DNA of 64,000 bases, from positions 186,001-250,000 of the forward strand of contig NZ_QHCT01000003.1 of the NCBI RefSeq assembly GCF_003545885.1, written 5' to 3'. Source of the DNA: Leptospira stimsonii (GTDB lineage: Bacteria > Spirochaetota > Leptospiria > Leptospirales > Leptospiraceae). Below are positions 54,470 to 63,999 of the stretch, in pieces (position 1 is the stretch's first letter; every line of letters starts with the position of its first letter). Both the position numbers and the translations under genes were made by a program. The notes below the pieces were generated by a model. The model did no database searches and was not told the DNA's origin. It saw only the letters and a program-made list of their open reading frames with translations.

Positions 54470-56146
54470 TCATTCTTTCCAGCCGGCAAAATACATTCTA
54501 AGATAAAAACCCTTTTCCGTGTTTAAGGATAAGTTTGCGTGCAGTTGTGACGAAAGCATATCGATGAGTTTAAGACCGAGCCCGTTCTGAATGTTTTGCG
54601 CCTGATTCAAATCAAAACCGGATCCAGTATCTTTGTATTCCAATTCCATGGTTTCGTTCGTTTTCAGAAGACGTAAAAATATTTCCCCATTTCCCTGATT
54701 TGTAAACGCGTATTTTAGAGAATTAGTAAGGAGTTCGTTGAGAATCAGACCGATCGGAATCGCACGATCGATCGACATAAAAAAAGATTCTTCGAGAGGG
54801 TGGATTTGAATCCTATCCGCTTGTCCGTATACGGAAAGAAGATTGGACGAGAGCGAAAAGTAATAACTTTTGAGATCCACTTTCGCAAGATCATCCGAAC
54901 GATAGAGTTCCTCGTGAACGAGAGCCATCGATTTGACTCGTAATTCGCATTCCCTGAGAATCTTTTGCAGATAAGGATTTTCATTGAATTCGGAATGTAG
55001 ACTCAAAAGACTCGAAACGATCTGAAGATTATTTTTCACACGATGATGAATCTCTTGCAACATGAGTTCCTTTTCCTTTAAGGAATCTTCCATCTTTTTC
55101 TGAATGAGTTTCCTCTCCCGAATGTCGCGAACGACCGCTAAAAGACGGCCTTGTTCCAATCGAACCGCGTTGACTTCGACGGGAATCAAACTTCCATCGG
55201 CACGTCGAATGATTCGTTCCCGTATGAGAGTCGTTCCTTCTTCAAAATTCAGTTGGAGAGGAAGTTCTTTGAGATTTTCTGAATCGATGATATCCCGAAC
55301 GGTCATACGAAGCATCTCTGCTTTCGAGTAACCGGTGAGTTCCAAAGCCATTTGATTCGCCTCTTCGATCGCTCCGTCGGATCCGATCAGAACGATCCCG
55401 TCCGCCGCAAGTTCGATCAGGTTTCTATATTTTTTTTCGCTCAGAGCTCGCGCTTCCAAAGCTCGGTTTCGATCGGTCACGTCGTGTATGATGGAATAGA
55501 GATATGTTTTACCATTGAGAAAAATCGGACCGGAAAAAACTTCCACGTCCCTGTGAATCCCGGACTTCAAGCGGTGAACAAAATTAAAATACAATCGGTT
55601 CTCGGAACTCGCGAGTAACATTTCCGCTTTGATTTGTTCCGGGTTGAGAATATTGATATCGCTGATTTTGAGTTTTAGAAACTCGTCTCTGGAATATCCG
55701 TAAAACTCGAGGGCGGATTCGCTTACGTTGAAGATTCCACCGCTCTCGGGATCGAGGATGAGTTTGATCGCGAGATTCTTATGAAAGATCTGAAAGAATT
55801 GGTCTTCCATTCTTTGTTCCAATTTGGGTCGAAAGAATCGAAGCAGAAGGATGTCTTCGCTTAACAATTCTATCGCTCCTTCCCAAACCCGTTCTTCTCC
55901 CTTGGAATCGATAAGAACGATCTTTCCTTTCCAAGGAAAATTCCCGTGCGGAAGGGAACTCCAATTTTGGATCAGCTTGCCGGCATCGACGAGGTCTCGT
56001 TCTGAAATACCGAGGTTTTCCAAAATGTAAGAATCCGCGCTCAGAATCTCGCCATTCGTACGCAAAAGAAGATCCCACTGAACTTCCGCTTCCTCGCAGA
56101 AAGGAAACATGCCTTCGTCGATCCTCTTTTTCTGGCTTGAACTCAT
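54470..56146 (-). CDS. multi-PAS HisKA_2 sensor histidine kinase
   Basis: 558 residues, soluble. PAS-like domains lie at about 22-110 (LLRTNGEILSADSYILENLGI), 115-235 (LILDPESGGIFNVSESALEFYGY) and 238-355 (LAADGIVLIGSDGAIEEANQMALELTGY). HisKA_2 has the histidine in [22 protein letters not shown]. The HATPase has ILNELLTNSLKYAF, YKDTGSGF and LGLKLIDMLSSQL. It is part of the same kinase subfamily as the genes at 33724 and 48092. It lies 84 bases before the cNMP-binding gene. Confidence 0.93.
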   Translation of the reverse strand: MSSSQKKRIDEGMFPFCEEAEVQWDLLLRTNGEILSADSYILENLGISERDLVDAGKLIQNWSSLPHGNFPWKGKIVLIDSKGEERVWEGAIELLSEDILLLRFFRPKLEQRMEDQFFQIFHKNLAIKLILDPESGGIFNVSESALEFYGYSRDEFLKLKISDINILNPEQIKAEMLLASSENRLYFNFVHRLKSGIHRDVEVFSGPIFLNGKTYLYSIIHDVTDRNRALEARALSEKKYRNLIELAADGIVLIGSDGAIEEANQMALELTGYSKAEMLRMTVRDIIDSENLKELPLQLNFEEGTTLIRERIIRRADGSLIPVEVNAVRLEQGRLLAVVRDIRERKLIQKKMEDSLKEKELMLQEIHHRVKNNLQIVSSLLSLHSEFNENPYLQKILRECELRVKSMALVHEELYRSDDLAKVDLKSYYFSLSSNLLSVYGQADRIQIHPLEESFFMSIDRAIPIGLILNELLTNSLKYAFTNQGNGEIFLRLLKTNETMELEYKDTGSGFDLNQAQNIQNGLGLKLIDMLSSQLHANLSLNTEKGFYLRMYFAGWKE

Positions 56147-56388
56147 CGGACGGAATCTCTTACGGTGCTTCGCTTTCTATAATTCTACAATCGAAAATTC
56201 GATCAGCGAATTTGGAAGGAAGACGAAACGCTTCTATCCTCCTTTTTGGACGAAGAATTTTCTGTTCAAAACGGACGATTTTCGGGGGATTTTATTCTAA
56301 TCGTTAGAAAAAAAGGATTTGCCCTTCCAGATCTTCGAATCGAACTTGCAAGAAGTTGAAAAGTATAGCGATTGCTACAGGAAATTTT

Positions 56389-57615
56389 ATGGAATTTTTC
56401 GCCCAAAACAAAGAACTGCTCGGAATTCTGATGATGCCCCTTACCTACGGGTTTGTCGGTTGGTTTACGAACGTCGTCGCGCTCAAGATGACCTTCTATC
56501 CATTGGAATTTGTAGGAATTCCTCCCTATCTCGGCTGGCAGGGAATCGTCCCCAAAAAGTCTCAGAAGTTGGCCCTCAAATCGGTGAACATCATGACGGA
56601 ACGTTTGATCAAGGTGGAGGACTTCTTTTCCAAAGTGGATCCGGACCAGCTCGAAAAGGAATTCCAACCGGTTTTGGATCAACTCATTCCCGAAGCCACT
56701 CGAGAAATCATTCATCATATCAACCCGGCGCTTCGGACCCGATTGGAAGGAGAAGAAGAATCGAAAATAATAGCCGAAGTTCAGAAAAAAAACGAACACA
56801 CGGTTAAGAACATCATGCTCCAAGTAAAGGAGAACGTCTCAAGCGTATTCAACTTTAAGTCACTCGTTCTTCGCAAACTTACCGGACCAAACGTTAAACG
56901 AATCGTCGACATATTTCAGGAAGTGGGCGCGAAGGAATTCAAATTTATAGAACACTGCGGCTGGTATCTCGGCGGAGCGATGGGAATTCTGCAAGCCCTT
57001 GCGTGGAATCTTTTTCCGTATTGGTGGACCTTACCCATCCAAGGAGTCGTCGTCGGATACATCACAAACTGGGTCGCGCTCACCATGATCTTTCGTCCCT
57101 TGTATGAAAAAAAAATCGGACCGATCCGATACCAGGGACTTTTTCTCAAACGTCAAGAAGACGTTTCCAAAAAGTATTCCAACGTCTTTGCGACTCAAGT
57201 TTTGACCGCAAGAAACGTCTTAGAAGAAATCCTATACAAACGTGCCGCACGTTCTCTCGTGGAAACGATTCAATCGGAAACGGAAACCGCGGCGCAAAGG
57301 CTTCAACTAAACGGAACCTTGGATCAGGAAACCAGCAACGAAAACTCGGAGTTTGAAACTTCCAAAAAGGAAGTGATCGCAAAAGTATCCGATTCCCTTG
57401 CGAACAGTTCCACAAAACTCGAAACGTATATGGGAAGGGCGATGTCCATCGAAAACAATATGTTCAAAAGAATGAAAGACCTCCCTCCGGAGGAATTCGA
57501 ACCGATCCTAAGATCCGCGTTTCAAGAAGACGAATACGTATTGATTCTCATCGGTTCGGTGTTAGGCGCGATCGTAGGTCTTTTTCAAGGCATTTACATG
57601 CTCTCAGTTTCCTAA
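56389..57615 (+). CDS. DUF445 family membrane protein
   Basis: About 408 residues from the ATG at 56389, preferred over a TTG at 56356 because AGGAAATTTT sits just upstream. The family's duplicated membrane motif is visible: GFVGWFTNVVALKMTFYPLEF near the start and VVVGYITNWVALTMIFRPLYE in the middle. It ends with a hydrophobic helix (VLILIGSVLGAIVGLFQGIYML). The two halves hold long charged helices. DUF445 (YheB-like) proteins have no established biochemical role. It leads a three-gene plus-strand operon. Confidence 0.9.
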   Translation: MEFFAQNKELLGILMMPLTYGFVGWFTNVVALKMTFYPLEFVGIPPYLGWQGIVPKKSQKLALKSVNIMTERLIKVEDFFSKVDPDQLEKEFQPVLDQLIPEATREIIHHINPALRTRLEGEEESKIIAEVQKKNEHTVKNIMLQVKENVSSVFNFKSLVLRKLTGPNVKRIVDIFQEVGAKEFKFIEHCGWYLGGAMGILQALAWNLFPYWWTLPIQGVVVGYITNWVALTMIFRPLYEKKIGPIRYQGLFLKRQEDVSKKYSNVFATQVLTARNVLEEILYKRAARSLVETIQSETETAAQRLQLNGTLDQETSNENSEFETSKKEVIAKVSDSLANSSTKLETYMGRAMSIENNMFKRMKDLPPEEFEPILRSAFQEDEYVLILIGSVLGAIVGLFQGIYMLSVS

Positions 57616-57629
57616 AAAAAGAGGAAAGA

Positions 57630-57938
57630 ATGAAGACGATCCGTTTGACTGAAGATTCTCCCGAACTCTTTCTCAAAAAAATGCAGAAGGCATTGAGTGG
57701 TAAAGAACTCGGATCCATCGTTAGTTTTTATCTCGAGGACCAAAAGCTTACGATCCGTTTCGCCGGTTTCGGGGAATCCAAAATCTGGTATTCGATACGC
57801 AGATCGGAAACCGGATGTTACGAAGCTGTCAAACTGAAAGAAAAGATCTCGTTCACTCATCTTGCATTTCGAAACGGAATAGAATCCGAATTAAGAAGCT
57901 TGATGGAACGATTCGGGGCAAAAATATCGGACGAATGA
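57630..57938 (+). CDS. small unknown protein
   Basis: 102 residues, cytoplasmic. Mixed alpha/beta (MKTIRLTEDSPELFLKKMQKALSG..LGSIVSFYLEDQKLTIRFAGFGESKIWYSIRR). AGAGGAAAG lies before the ATG. It is 14 bases after DUF445 and overlaps the next hydrolase gene by four bases (ATGA), so it is a real member of the operon. I do not recognise the family. Confidence 0.8.
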   Translation: MKTIRLTEDSPELFLKKMQKALSGKELGSIVSFYLEDQKLTIRFAGFGESKIWYSIRRSETGCYEAVKLKEKISFTHLAFRNGIESELRSLMERFGAKISDE

Positions 57939-58927
57939 AGAATCGAACTCTCCCTTCGGATCCGAAAAATATTTCAAAACGATTACAAATACCGATCGGA
58001 GATTCTCTCGTCATCGCCGCGGAAGTCTACGGTCCGTATCCTCTTTGGAAAAATTCTCCGGCTCCGGTCCTTTGTATCCACGGTCTTACCGGCAATCTCA
58101 AAAACTTCGCTCCTCTCGCAAGAGATCTCGTAAAACAAGGATTAACCGTAATCACGTACGATCTTCGAGGAAGAGGTGAATCCTCCAAACCGAACGGAAC
58201 GTATTCTCATGATCTTCACTCGGAAGACCTTCTTAAAATCATCGATTTTCTAAAGATCGATCGGGCCAATCTACTCGCACATTCCCTCGGTTGTTGGATC
58301 TCACTTGCCTTCGCAAAAAAGTATCCTTCGCGAACGGGGAAACTCTGTTTGATCGACGGTGGCGGACAACTTTCGATTCCGAGAAAAATTTCCAATCTAC
58401 TTATGATCCAACAATCCTTACAAAGACTCGGTAAAACTTTTTCTTCCAAAGAAGAGTATCTAAATCTCGCGAAACAATCGCCGATTCTAAGTTCTTGGAA
58501 CGAAGATGTTGAGAATTTTCTAATATACGAATTAGAGCCGATCCAAAACGGAAAGAACGTTTTCTACCAGTGTAATATCCCCGAAGAAGTCATCGATTCC
58601 GAATTGGTGCAGATGGGAGGCGCGAGATATCCGCAAAAAATTCTTACGAACTTTTTAAAAAATCCGATCCGTAGTATTCGAATCTTAAAAAAGAATCGGG
58701 TCATGCCCTACTCTCAAATTTCTGCGCCGACCCTGATCGTTCGGGCGGGGAAACCGAACTTTAAAAAAGGAGACGAACTACTTCCGGACTCTGCGATTCG
58801 GATCTTTCAAAAATTCTGGAAGGACGCAGTCGTTCTTACCTTACCGGATAAAAATCATTACGAAGCGATTCTTCTTCCGGATCTCAAACGAGATGAAACC
58901 ATCGCCTGGTTTTTTTCGAAAAAATAA
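57935..58927 (+). CDS. alpha/beta hydrolase
   Basis: 330 residues from the ATG at 57935, which overlaps the stop of the small upstream gene; the longer frame starting at 57815 is not credible. Motifs: LCIHGLTGNLKNF (oxyanion), YDLRGRGESSKP, nucleophile Ser in LLAHSLGCWISLAFA, LIVRAGKPNF, and His in DKNHYEAILLPD. The acid residue is unclear. Cytoplasmic, no signal. It is convergent with pgsW, four bases between the stops. Substrate unknown. Confidence 0.87.
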   Translation: MKNRTLPSDPKNISKRLQIPIGDSLVIAAEVYGPYPLWKNSPAPVLCIHGLTGNLKNFAPLARDLVKQGLTVITYDLRGRGESSKPNGTYSHDLHSEDLLKIIDFLKIDRANLLAHSLGCWISLAFAKKYPSRTGKLCLIDGGGQLSIPRKISNLLMIQQSLQRLGKTFSSKEEYLNLAKQSPILSSWNEDVENFLIYELEPIQNGKNVFYQCNIPEEVIDSELVQMGGARYPQKILTNFLKNPIRSIRILKKNRVMPYSQISAPTLIVRAGKPNFKKGDELLPDSAIRIFQKFWKDAVVLTLPDKNHYEAILLPDLKRDETIAWFFSKK

Positions 58928-58931
58928 CGAG

Positions 58932-60032
58932 TCAAAGATGGATCGTATTCTCTTCCTCTTTCTCGTTTTTTGCGATCCAGGGCGAAAATTTCAGGATCAT
59001 AAAGACAAGAAGTAAAAAGAAAACGCCGGACAACCATCTATTTTTCGACGTATGATACAGAAGATTGGAAGTTCCGGGTTTTGCTATTTGGCCTTTTTTG
59101 TAGACAATTCCGGATTCTTCGGAAATGGTTTCGATTCCGATCACGTGAAGAATCGGAATTTTCTTTTCGAGATAAAATTTTAGAATCGAATCCGGCAAAT
59201 CGGAAGATTCTTCCATTTCCCAAACGAGTCCTCTCGGAATCTTCTTCTTACCCAAACTCGTCCCCGTTGAAATAGTTCCCCCGCCGACATTGACATAGAG
59301 ACGTACATTCGATTTTTCGTATATATGAATTCTCTGAATCAGAGAATCTTCGAAAGAAGAAACGGACAAAAATCGATACCCGTTTTTTTTGATCGAAGCC
59401 CGGATTTGTCTTACTCCGAACGTATCGATCCCGATTCCTTGATCGTCGATTCCTCCCGTTGAATACGCGTGCGCCCTTTGAAAGATCAAACCTTCTTGAA
59501 ATAAAAAATTCTCCCATTCCGGCCAAAGAAATTCGGGAAGATTGGCGCCGTATTGCGATGAGGAAACGCTTCCGATGACGTTTACCCTTAAACCCATCGC
59601 GTCCGCCGCAGAGTAGAATGCGATATTCAATGCAGGGAAAGATCCGGAAATGCCCGCGGAGATCGCATCGTCTTTTTTTAATCCCGCTCGGAGGAACTGG
59701 TCCACAAACCAAATCGCAAAATCCGGATGAACCGAGGCTTGTTTGGAGGACAGTTTTCCGGAAGAACTCGTGACCGAAGAAAGTTCGACTCCAATCAAAC
59801 CGGATAAGGACGGATCCAAGTTCGGGTCTATGTTCAAACCTTTTTGGATTCGTAAGGCCTTGATTTTCTGAAAACAACGATACGCGTTCTCACTCGCTTT
59901 CTGTTTGATTTCAAAATCCGATACCGTTTCCATAACCGGAAAAAATTCTATGATCCCCAAAAAAAAGAGGGAAACGAACGTAAGAATCAAGATCGAAAAC
60001 GAAGACCTTCTTTGTAGGAACCAAACTTTCAC
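58932..60032 (-). CDS. pgsW: poly-gamma-glutamate system protein PgsW-like
   Basis: 366 residues from a GTG at 60032, chosen because it overlaps the pgsC stop as GTGA; longer in-frame starts (60089, 60173) would run deep into pgsC. A single membrane helix lies near the N-terminus (FSILILTFVSLFFLGIIEFFPV). An extracytoplasmic domain follows with IDPNLDPSLSGLIGVELSSVTSSSG, AISAGISGSFPALNIAFYSAADAMGL, and YVNVGGGTISTG. A C-terminal helix is WLSGVFFLLLVFMILKF. The conserved phrases match the poly-gamma-glutamate system family found beside PgsB/PgsC. Its reaction is unknown; it may take the place of CapA/PgsA. Confidence 0.82.
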   Translation of the reverse strand: MKVWFLQRRSSFSILILTFVSLFFLGIIEFFPVMETVSDFEIKQKASENAYRCFQKIKALRIQKGLNIDPNLDPSLSGLIGVELSSVTSSSGKLSSKQASVHPDFAIWFVDQFLRAGLKKDDAISAGISGSFPALNIAFYSAADAMGLRVNVIGSVSSSQYGANLPEFLWPEWENFLFQEGLIFQRAHAYSTGGIDDQGIGIDTFGVRQIRASIKKNGYRFLSVSSFEDSLIQRIHIYEKSNVRLYVNVGGGTISTGTSLGKKKIPRGLVWEMEESSDLPDSILKFYLEKKIPILHVIGIETISEESGIVYKKGQIAKPGTSNLLYHTSKNRWLSGVFFLLLVFMILKFSPWIAKNEKEEENTIHL

Positions 60033-60487
60033 CGAGGAAACGATTCTCCCAAAAGACAAAGAAGCAGGAGCCTCACCAAAGAACCGCATACGAACGTCGC
60101 CGAAATCGTATGAAAGAGACCTTGTTTTTCCGCGGAGATAGCGATCAATCCCGGGACGATATGTCCGATCCATCTAGATTCAAGATTTTGAATATATCCG
60201 AAAAACCACACTTCGATTTCCTGTAATCCCAAGGAAATGAGAATGGATAACAAAAGAAAAAACACGACCTTTCTTTGTCCGAAAGATAAGAAGGAAGTTT
60301 CGACGATCTTATAGATGCCGAGTGTGAGCAAACTACTCAGCAAAAGAAAGAATATCGTCCAGGGTTGTAAAAGGGAAAGTGCGAGGTAACCCGGAACGAC
60401 CCAACCTCCCGGATAAAGTCCGGTCCTTTCCCAAAGAAAAAAACCGAGAAAAATTCCAAGACCGATAGAAAGGGTCAACACTTCCAA
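60029..60487 (-). CDS. pgsC: poly-gamma-glutamate synthesis membrane protein PgsC/CapC
   Basis: 152 residues, nearly all membrane helices (LGIFLGFFLWERTGLYPGGWVVPGYLALSLLQPW, IFFLLLSSLLTLGIYKIVETSFL, VVFFLLLSILISLGL). The motif GLYPGGWVVPGYLAL is the PgsC/CapC signature. It starts with TTG, seven bases after GAGGAG, and overlaps pgsB by 13 bases. With PgsB it forms the membrane polymerase complex. Confidence 0.92.
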   Translation of the reverse strand: MEVLTLSIGLGIFLGFFLWERTGLYPGGWVVPGYLALSLLQPWTIFFLLLSSLLTLGIYKIVETSFLSFGQRKVVFFLLLSILISLGLQEIEVWFFGYIQNLESRWIGHIVPGLIAISAEKQGLFHTISATFVCGSLVRLLLLCLLGESFPR

Positions 60488-61650
60488 TTTTCAACTCCTC
60501 TTTCCAAGAGCGAACACTGATTTTCAAGCCAAACCCGACCTTCTCCCTCGAAATTACCGGCTCCGATCCATATTCGCGAATTTTGAATATTCGAATTCCA
60601 TTGTATATGATCCGATATTTTTTTCCGTTGTATTTTCCCAACTCCGGTGTAAGCGGAAGAAAACAATCGATAACCGGGTCCGAAAAAATAGATCGTATCC
60701 AAATCCGGAAGACCGGAAAAAAAACGAGCAAAGTCGACGGTTCTCACCGGCCTTTCCTTTTTGGAACTAAAAACCACGTGGAGCGTATCGGAAGGAAATC
60801 GATCACGGACCGATCTGAAAATTTTTTCCCAGGAAATGATATCGTTGGCGGCGAACGCAAACACAAACCGTTGTTTTGTCTCTTTGAGAGAAAATTCTTT
60901 CAAACGAAGTGCGCCCGGATCAGGGTTCGTCTTCGAAATTCCGCGGAGAATCACCGATTCTTCGATACCTAAAATCTCGGCGATCGTCACTGCGACTTCC
61001 AGGTTTTCGACATGTTCCGCATAACGCATCGTATTTGCAATTTTTTGAATGGAATCTTCCGAAATTTTTGGAACGCCGGCAACCGAAACCGTTTTTTTGT
61101 CCTGCGTAAACCGTTTCCAATCTACTTCCTTCAGGGAACGGCCGTAGACCAAGGTCCCGTTTTGCGGAATCGTCCGAGTAAATCCGTTCAAAAGCATCGT
61201 TTCTGAATCCGCGAATTCCCCGTGATCGGGTCGAACGTTCGTGATCACTGTATGGGTTGCCTGTAAGAGGAGTCGTTCCGAATCCTTCTGATAGTGTGGT
61301 TGCACCGCCATACATTCCACGACGATGGCCTGCGCTTTTTTTTTCGAAACAAAATTTAAAAAGGAGATCACTTCGGAAATGGAAACCTTATTCCGAAAAA
61401 TTCTTTTTTCGCTTCGATCCGGAAACAAAAGATTAGGCTCCGATCCGGTCGTCTTTGCGAATACGTTCCATCCCGCTTCGGAAAGAATCGAATGGATCAA
61501 ACGGGTCACGGAGGACTTTCCCCTGGTTCCGTTGACGTGGATTCGGATCGGGATCGAATCCAAGGACTTCTTGTGTTTCCATTTTTCTAAAACGAGGAAC
61601 AAAACAAAAAGAGAAAAGAACATGGAAAGAATCAAAATCGAAAGGATCAT
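60475..61650 (-). CDS. pgsB: poly-gamma-glutamate synthase PgsB/CapB
   Basis: 391 residues. A membrane helix lies at 1-22, then the Mur-ligase-like ATPase with phosphate loop HVNGTRGKSSVTRL (GTRGKSS at 41-47), VVECMAVQPHYQ, TNVRPDHGEFAD, the family's hinge GFTRTIPQNGTLVYG, and C-terminal LYFFGPGYRL-like end. PgsB joins glutamates through gamma linkages with ATP, with PgsC. Normal length for the family. It is seven bases after the phosphatase stop, so it is transcribed with that gene. Confidence 0.93.
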   Translation of the reverse strand: MILSILILSMFFSLFVLFLVLEKWKHKKSLDSIPIRIHVNGTRGKSSVTRLIHSILSEAGWNVFAKTTGSEPNLLFPDRSEKRIFRNKVSISEVISFLNFVSKKKAQAIVVECMAVQPHYQKDSERLLLQATHTVITNVRPDHGEFADSETMLLNGFTRTIPQNGTLVYGRSLKEVDWKRFTQDKKTVSVAGVPKISEDSIQKIANTMRYAEHVENLEVAVTIAEILGIEESVILRGISKTNPDPGALRLKEFSLKETKQRFVFAFAANDIISWEKIFRSVRDRFPSDTLHVVFSSKKERPVRTVDFARFFSGLPDLDTIYFFGPGYRLFSSAYTGVGKIQRKKISDHIQWNSNIQNSRIWIGAGNFEGEGRVWLENQCSLLERGVENWKC

Positions 61651-61657
61651 GCAGGAG

Positions 61658-62917
61658 TCACGTTTTAGGTTCTAAAGAAATGAGAATCGCCGTGATGTCG
61701 TCCTGAATTTTTTGTCTTCCGAGGTGATCCATCAGAGCTTGAAGAATCGCGGGTATCGTTTCTTCCATCGCTTCCTTAAATTTTTCGGCAAGAATTCTCT
61801 GTACCGCGAGTTCGCCAAACTGTTGTTTATCGGAGTTGAACTCTTCGTAGATACCGTCCGTGAGTAAAAAAAGTCTGTCCCCATCCTGATAACTCAAGGA
61901 AAAAATTCCGTATGAGTTCGATGGATCCAAACCCAGAAGAGAACCGGTTCTATCCAAACCCATAACTAAATCCTCGGAAAGAAAGAATTGAGGCGGATGT
62001 CCTCCGGAAGAATATACGATCTTTTTTTGATTCGTATCGATATCCGCGAGAAAGCAGGAAAAAAACAGTCCAATGTTTCCGAAATTCTTACAATATTCGG
62101 AATTGAATTCGGTGAGAATTGTCCCTGGATCCGAATCTTTTTGCTTTAAGGATTCCAAAATTCCCTTGAGAGTCATCGTAAGAAGGGCGGCTTGAATCCC
62201 GTGACCGGTCGCGTCCGCTAAGAACACCCGTAGGACGCCGGGTTTGATTTCGAAAAGATCGTAGAGGTCTCCTCCCACTTCCATCATCGGAAGATAGGCA
62301 GAATGAACCTGTATCCCCGAAATCGAAGGAATATCGGAAAGAATTTCGGATTGAAGTCGTTTGGCGAGACTGAGTTCTTCCTTCATGGATTTATAATAAC
62401 CAGCGAGCAGTCTGGATCGTTGTCTCACCTTTTCTTCGAGGCGTTCGAGTAATTCTTCTTTTTCTCGATCCATCCTTTTGAGAGTTTGATTGGCTCTTTT
62501 CAGCTCCATTAGAATTCTATGTTTTTCTGATATATCACGGATGATGATATGATATTGATAAGAATCCTCCGGCCCCGTGACCGAAACTGAGACCTCCGAA
62601 ATCAAAATCGATTTGTCTTTTCGTATCAGTCGGATCGGTCCGAACGGCTTTCGTCTTTTTTTGTCGGGAAGTTTTGCGACGTTTTTGAGAATTCTATAAA
62701 AACGATTTCGAATCCGAAGCGGAAACTGATGTTCGATCGTCTTTCCCATCAATTCGGAAGCGAGATAACCGGACATATCCTCCGCCGCAGGATTGATTAA
62801 AAAAACGCGAAACTCTTTGTCTAAGGAAACGATCGCGTCGATCGCGGAATGAAATAAGAGTGAATAGCGTTCCTCGGGGTCGTAACTTTTCTGTTCGAAA
62901 CTCGTGGAACCTGTCAT
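61658..62917 (-). CDS. PAS-SpoIIE serine phosphatase
   Basis: 419 residues, soluble. A PAS domain lies at about 18-130 (FHSAIDAIVSLDKEFRVFLINPAAEDMSGY), a coiled coil at about 135-190 (LMELKRANQTLKRMDREKEELLERLEEKVRQR), and a PP2C/SpoIIE domain at about 200-415. In the last, VGGDLYDLFEI, ADATGHGIQAALLTM and LLTDGIYEEFN supply the metal-binding Asp residues. RsbU/RsbP-type proteins dephosphorylate an anti-anti-sigma factor. No STAS partner is in view. Directly upstream of pgsB. Confidence 0.93.
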   Translation of the reverse strand: MTGSTSFEQKSYDPEERYSLLFHSAIDAIVSLDKEFRVFLINPAAEDMSGYLASELMGKTIEHQFPLRIRNRFYRILKNVAKLPDKKRRKPFGPIRLIRKDKSILISEVSVSVTGPEDSYQYHIIIRDISEKHRILMELKRANQTLKRMDREKEELLERLEEKVRQRSRLLAGYYKSMKEELSLAKRLQSEILSDIPSISGIQVHSAYLPMMEVGGDLYDLFEIKPGVLRVFLADATGHGIQAALLTMTLKGILESLKQKDSDPGTILTEFNSEYCKNFGNIGLFFSCFLADIDTNQKKIVYSSGGHPPQFFLSEDLVMGLDRTGSLLGLDPSNSYGIFSLSYQDGDRLFLLTDGIYEEFNSDKQQFGELAVQRILAEKFKEAMEETIPAILQALMDHLGRQKIQDDITAILISLEPKT

Positions 62918-62976
62918 AGCGTGTCGGAAGAGAGTCTATAAGAATGGAGTCCACCTTTTGTAAAGTCAAGAATCTT

Positions 62977-63999
62977 TCAGAAAGATTCAGGAAGATCCAC
63001 GTAAAAGCGAGTCGAACCTTTTTCGGATTCAAAGGAAAGTTCTCCTCCCATTTCCCGTACCAGGTTGTAGGAAACGGTAAGACCAAGTCCTGTTCCTTTT
63101 CCGATCTCTTTGGTCGTATAGAATGGATCGAAGAGTTTATGTCTGTTTTCTTCCGGTATTCCCACCCCGGAATCTTCCACGATCGTTCGTATAAACTTTC
63201 TATTTCCTTTTTGGATGGGGATCCAAGAGACACGGAGAATTTTTTCCCGGGAAGAATCCGGATTACTTTCGATCGCGTCTTTTGCGTTGGTTAGAAGATT
63301 GAGATAAACTTGTCTGAGCCGTCCGGCGGAACAAACCGCGTAGACGGGAGTTTCTAAATCGGGAACTAAAGTTGCGATCCCCGACTTACGAAAGCTATTC
63401 TTCAAAAGTCCAAAGGTACAACAGAAAATAGAAGTGAGATCGTGAATTTTCGCTTCTTCTTTTTCCAGACGTGTGAAGGTAAGCATGTCTCGAACGATTT
63501 CGGAAATTCGATTGCTTTCTTGTAAGATGATTCCCGCGTATTTTCGAAGTGGGTTTCCCGTTTCGATTCCGTTAAAGACCATTTCTGCGTAGTTGATCAC
63601 ACCCATCAGAGGATTGTTGATTTCGTGAGCCACTCCGGCCGAAAGAGTTCCGATCGCTTCCAGTTTTTGTCTTTGAACCCAAGAATCACTTGGTTTTTCG
63701 AGACCGGTGCTGAAGCTTTCAGAAGAATTCTCTTGGGAAAGAGATCCTACAGAAGAATGAGACGGTTCCAAATACGCGAAGATTTGAAGTTCTTCCAGAT
63801 CGAATGCAAAAGAAACGGAATATTCTTTTTGTGAACCGTCCTTTGCGAGAATTTCAATTTCGTAATTGGGATTGTTTTCTAAATCTTTGAGATCCGGCCA
63901 GAGAGAAAGATCCGAGAAATCCGGAATTTGATTCTGAAAGTCGCAAATCGAACCCCAATATTGACGATCTTCCAATTCTTCTTTGGAAAAACCGGAGGT
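62977..63999 (-). CDS. PAS sensor histidine kinase (5' end beyond the window)
   Basis: At least 340 residues; the frame is open to the window edge and begins inside a PAS domain (GFSKEELEDRQYWGSI), so the N-terminus is missing and the TTG at 63975 is not the start. The PAS ends near residue 80, then a Ser/Glu-rich linker, then an NtrB-like HisKA with the phospho-acceptor in SAGVAHEINNPLMGV. The HATPase has YLNLLTNAKDAIE, VEDSGVGIPEENRHKLFDPFYTTK, and GTGLGLTVSYNL. It is 59 bases before the SpoIIE phosphatase, same strand, and probably heads the pgs transcription unit. Confidence 0.9.
   Translation of the reverse strand, partial: TSGFSKEELEDRQYWGSICDFQNQIPDFSDLSLWPDLKDLENNPNYEIEILAKDGSQKEYSVSFAFDLEELQIFAYLEPSHSSVGSLSQENSSESFSTGLEKPSDSWVQRQKLEAIGTLSAGVAHEINNPLMGVINYAEMVFNGIETGNPLRKYAGIILQESNRISEIVRDMLTFTRLEKEEAKIHDLTSIFCCTFGLLKNSFRKSGIATLVPDLETPVYAVCSAGRLRQVYLNLLTNAKDAIESNPDSSREKILRVSWIPIQKGNRKFIRTIVEDSGVGIPEENRHKLFDPFYTTKEIGKGTGLGLTVSYNLVREMGGELSFESEKGSTRFYVDLPESF

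Noticed and set aside
56266..56823. A 185-codon minus-strand open frame
   Set aside because: It runs opposite the start of the DUF445 gene, whose duplicated membrane motif is clear.
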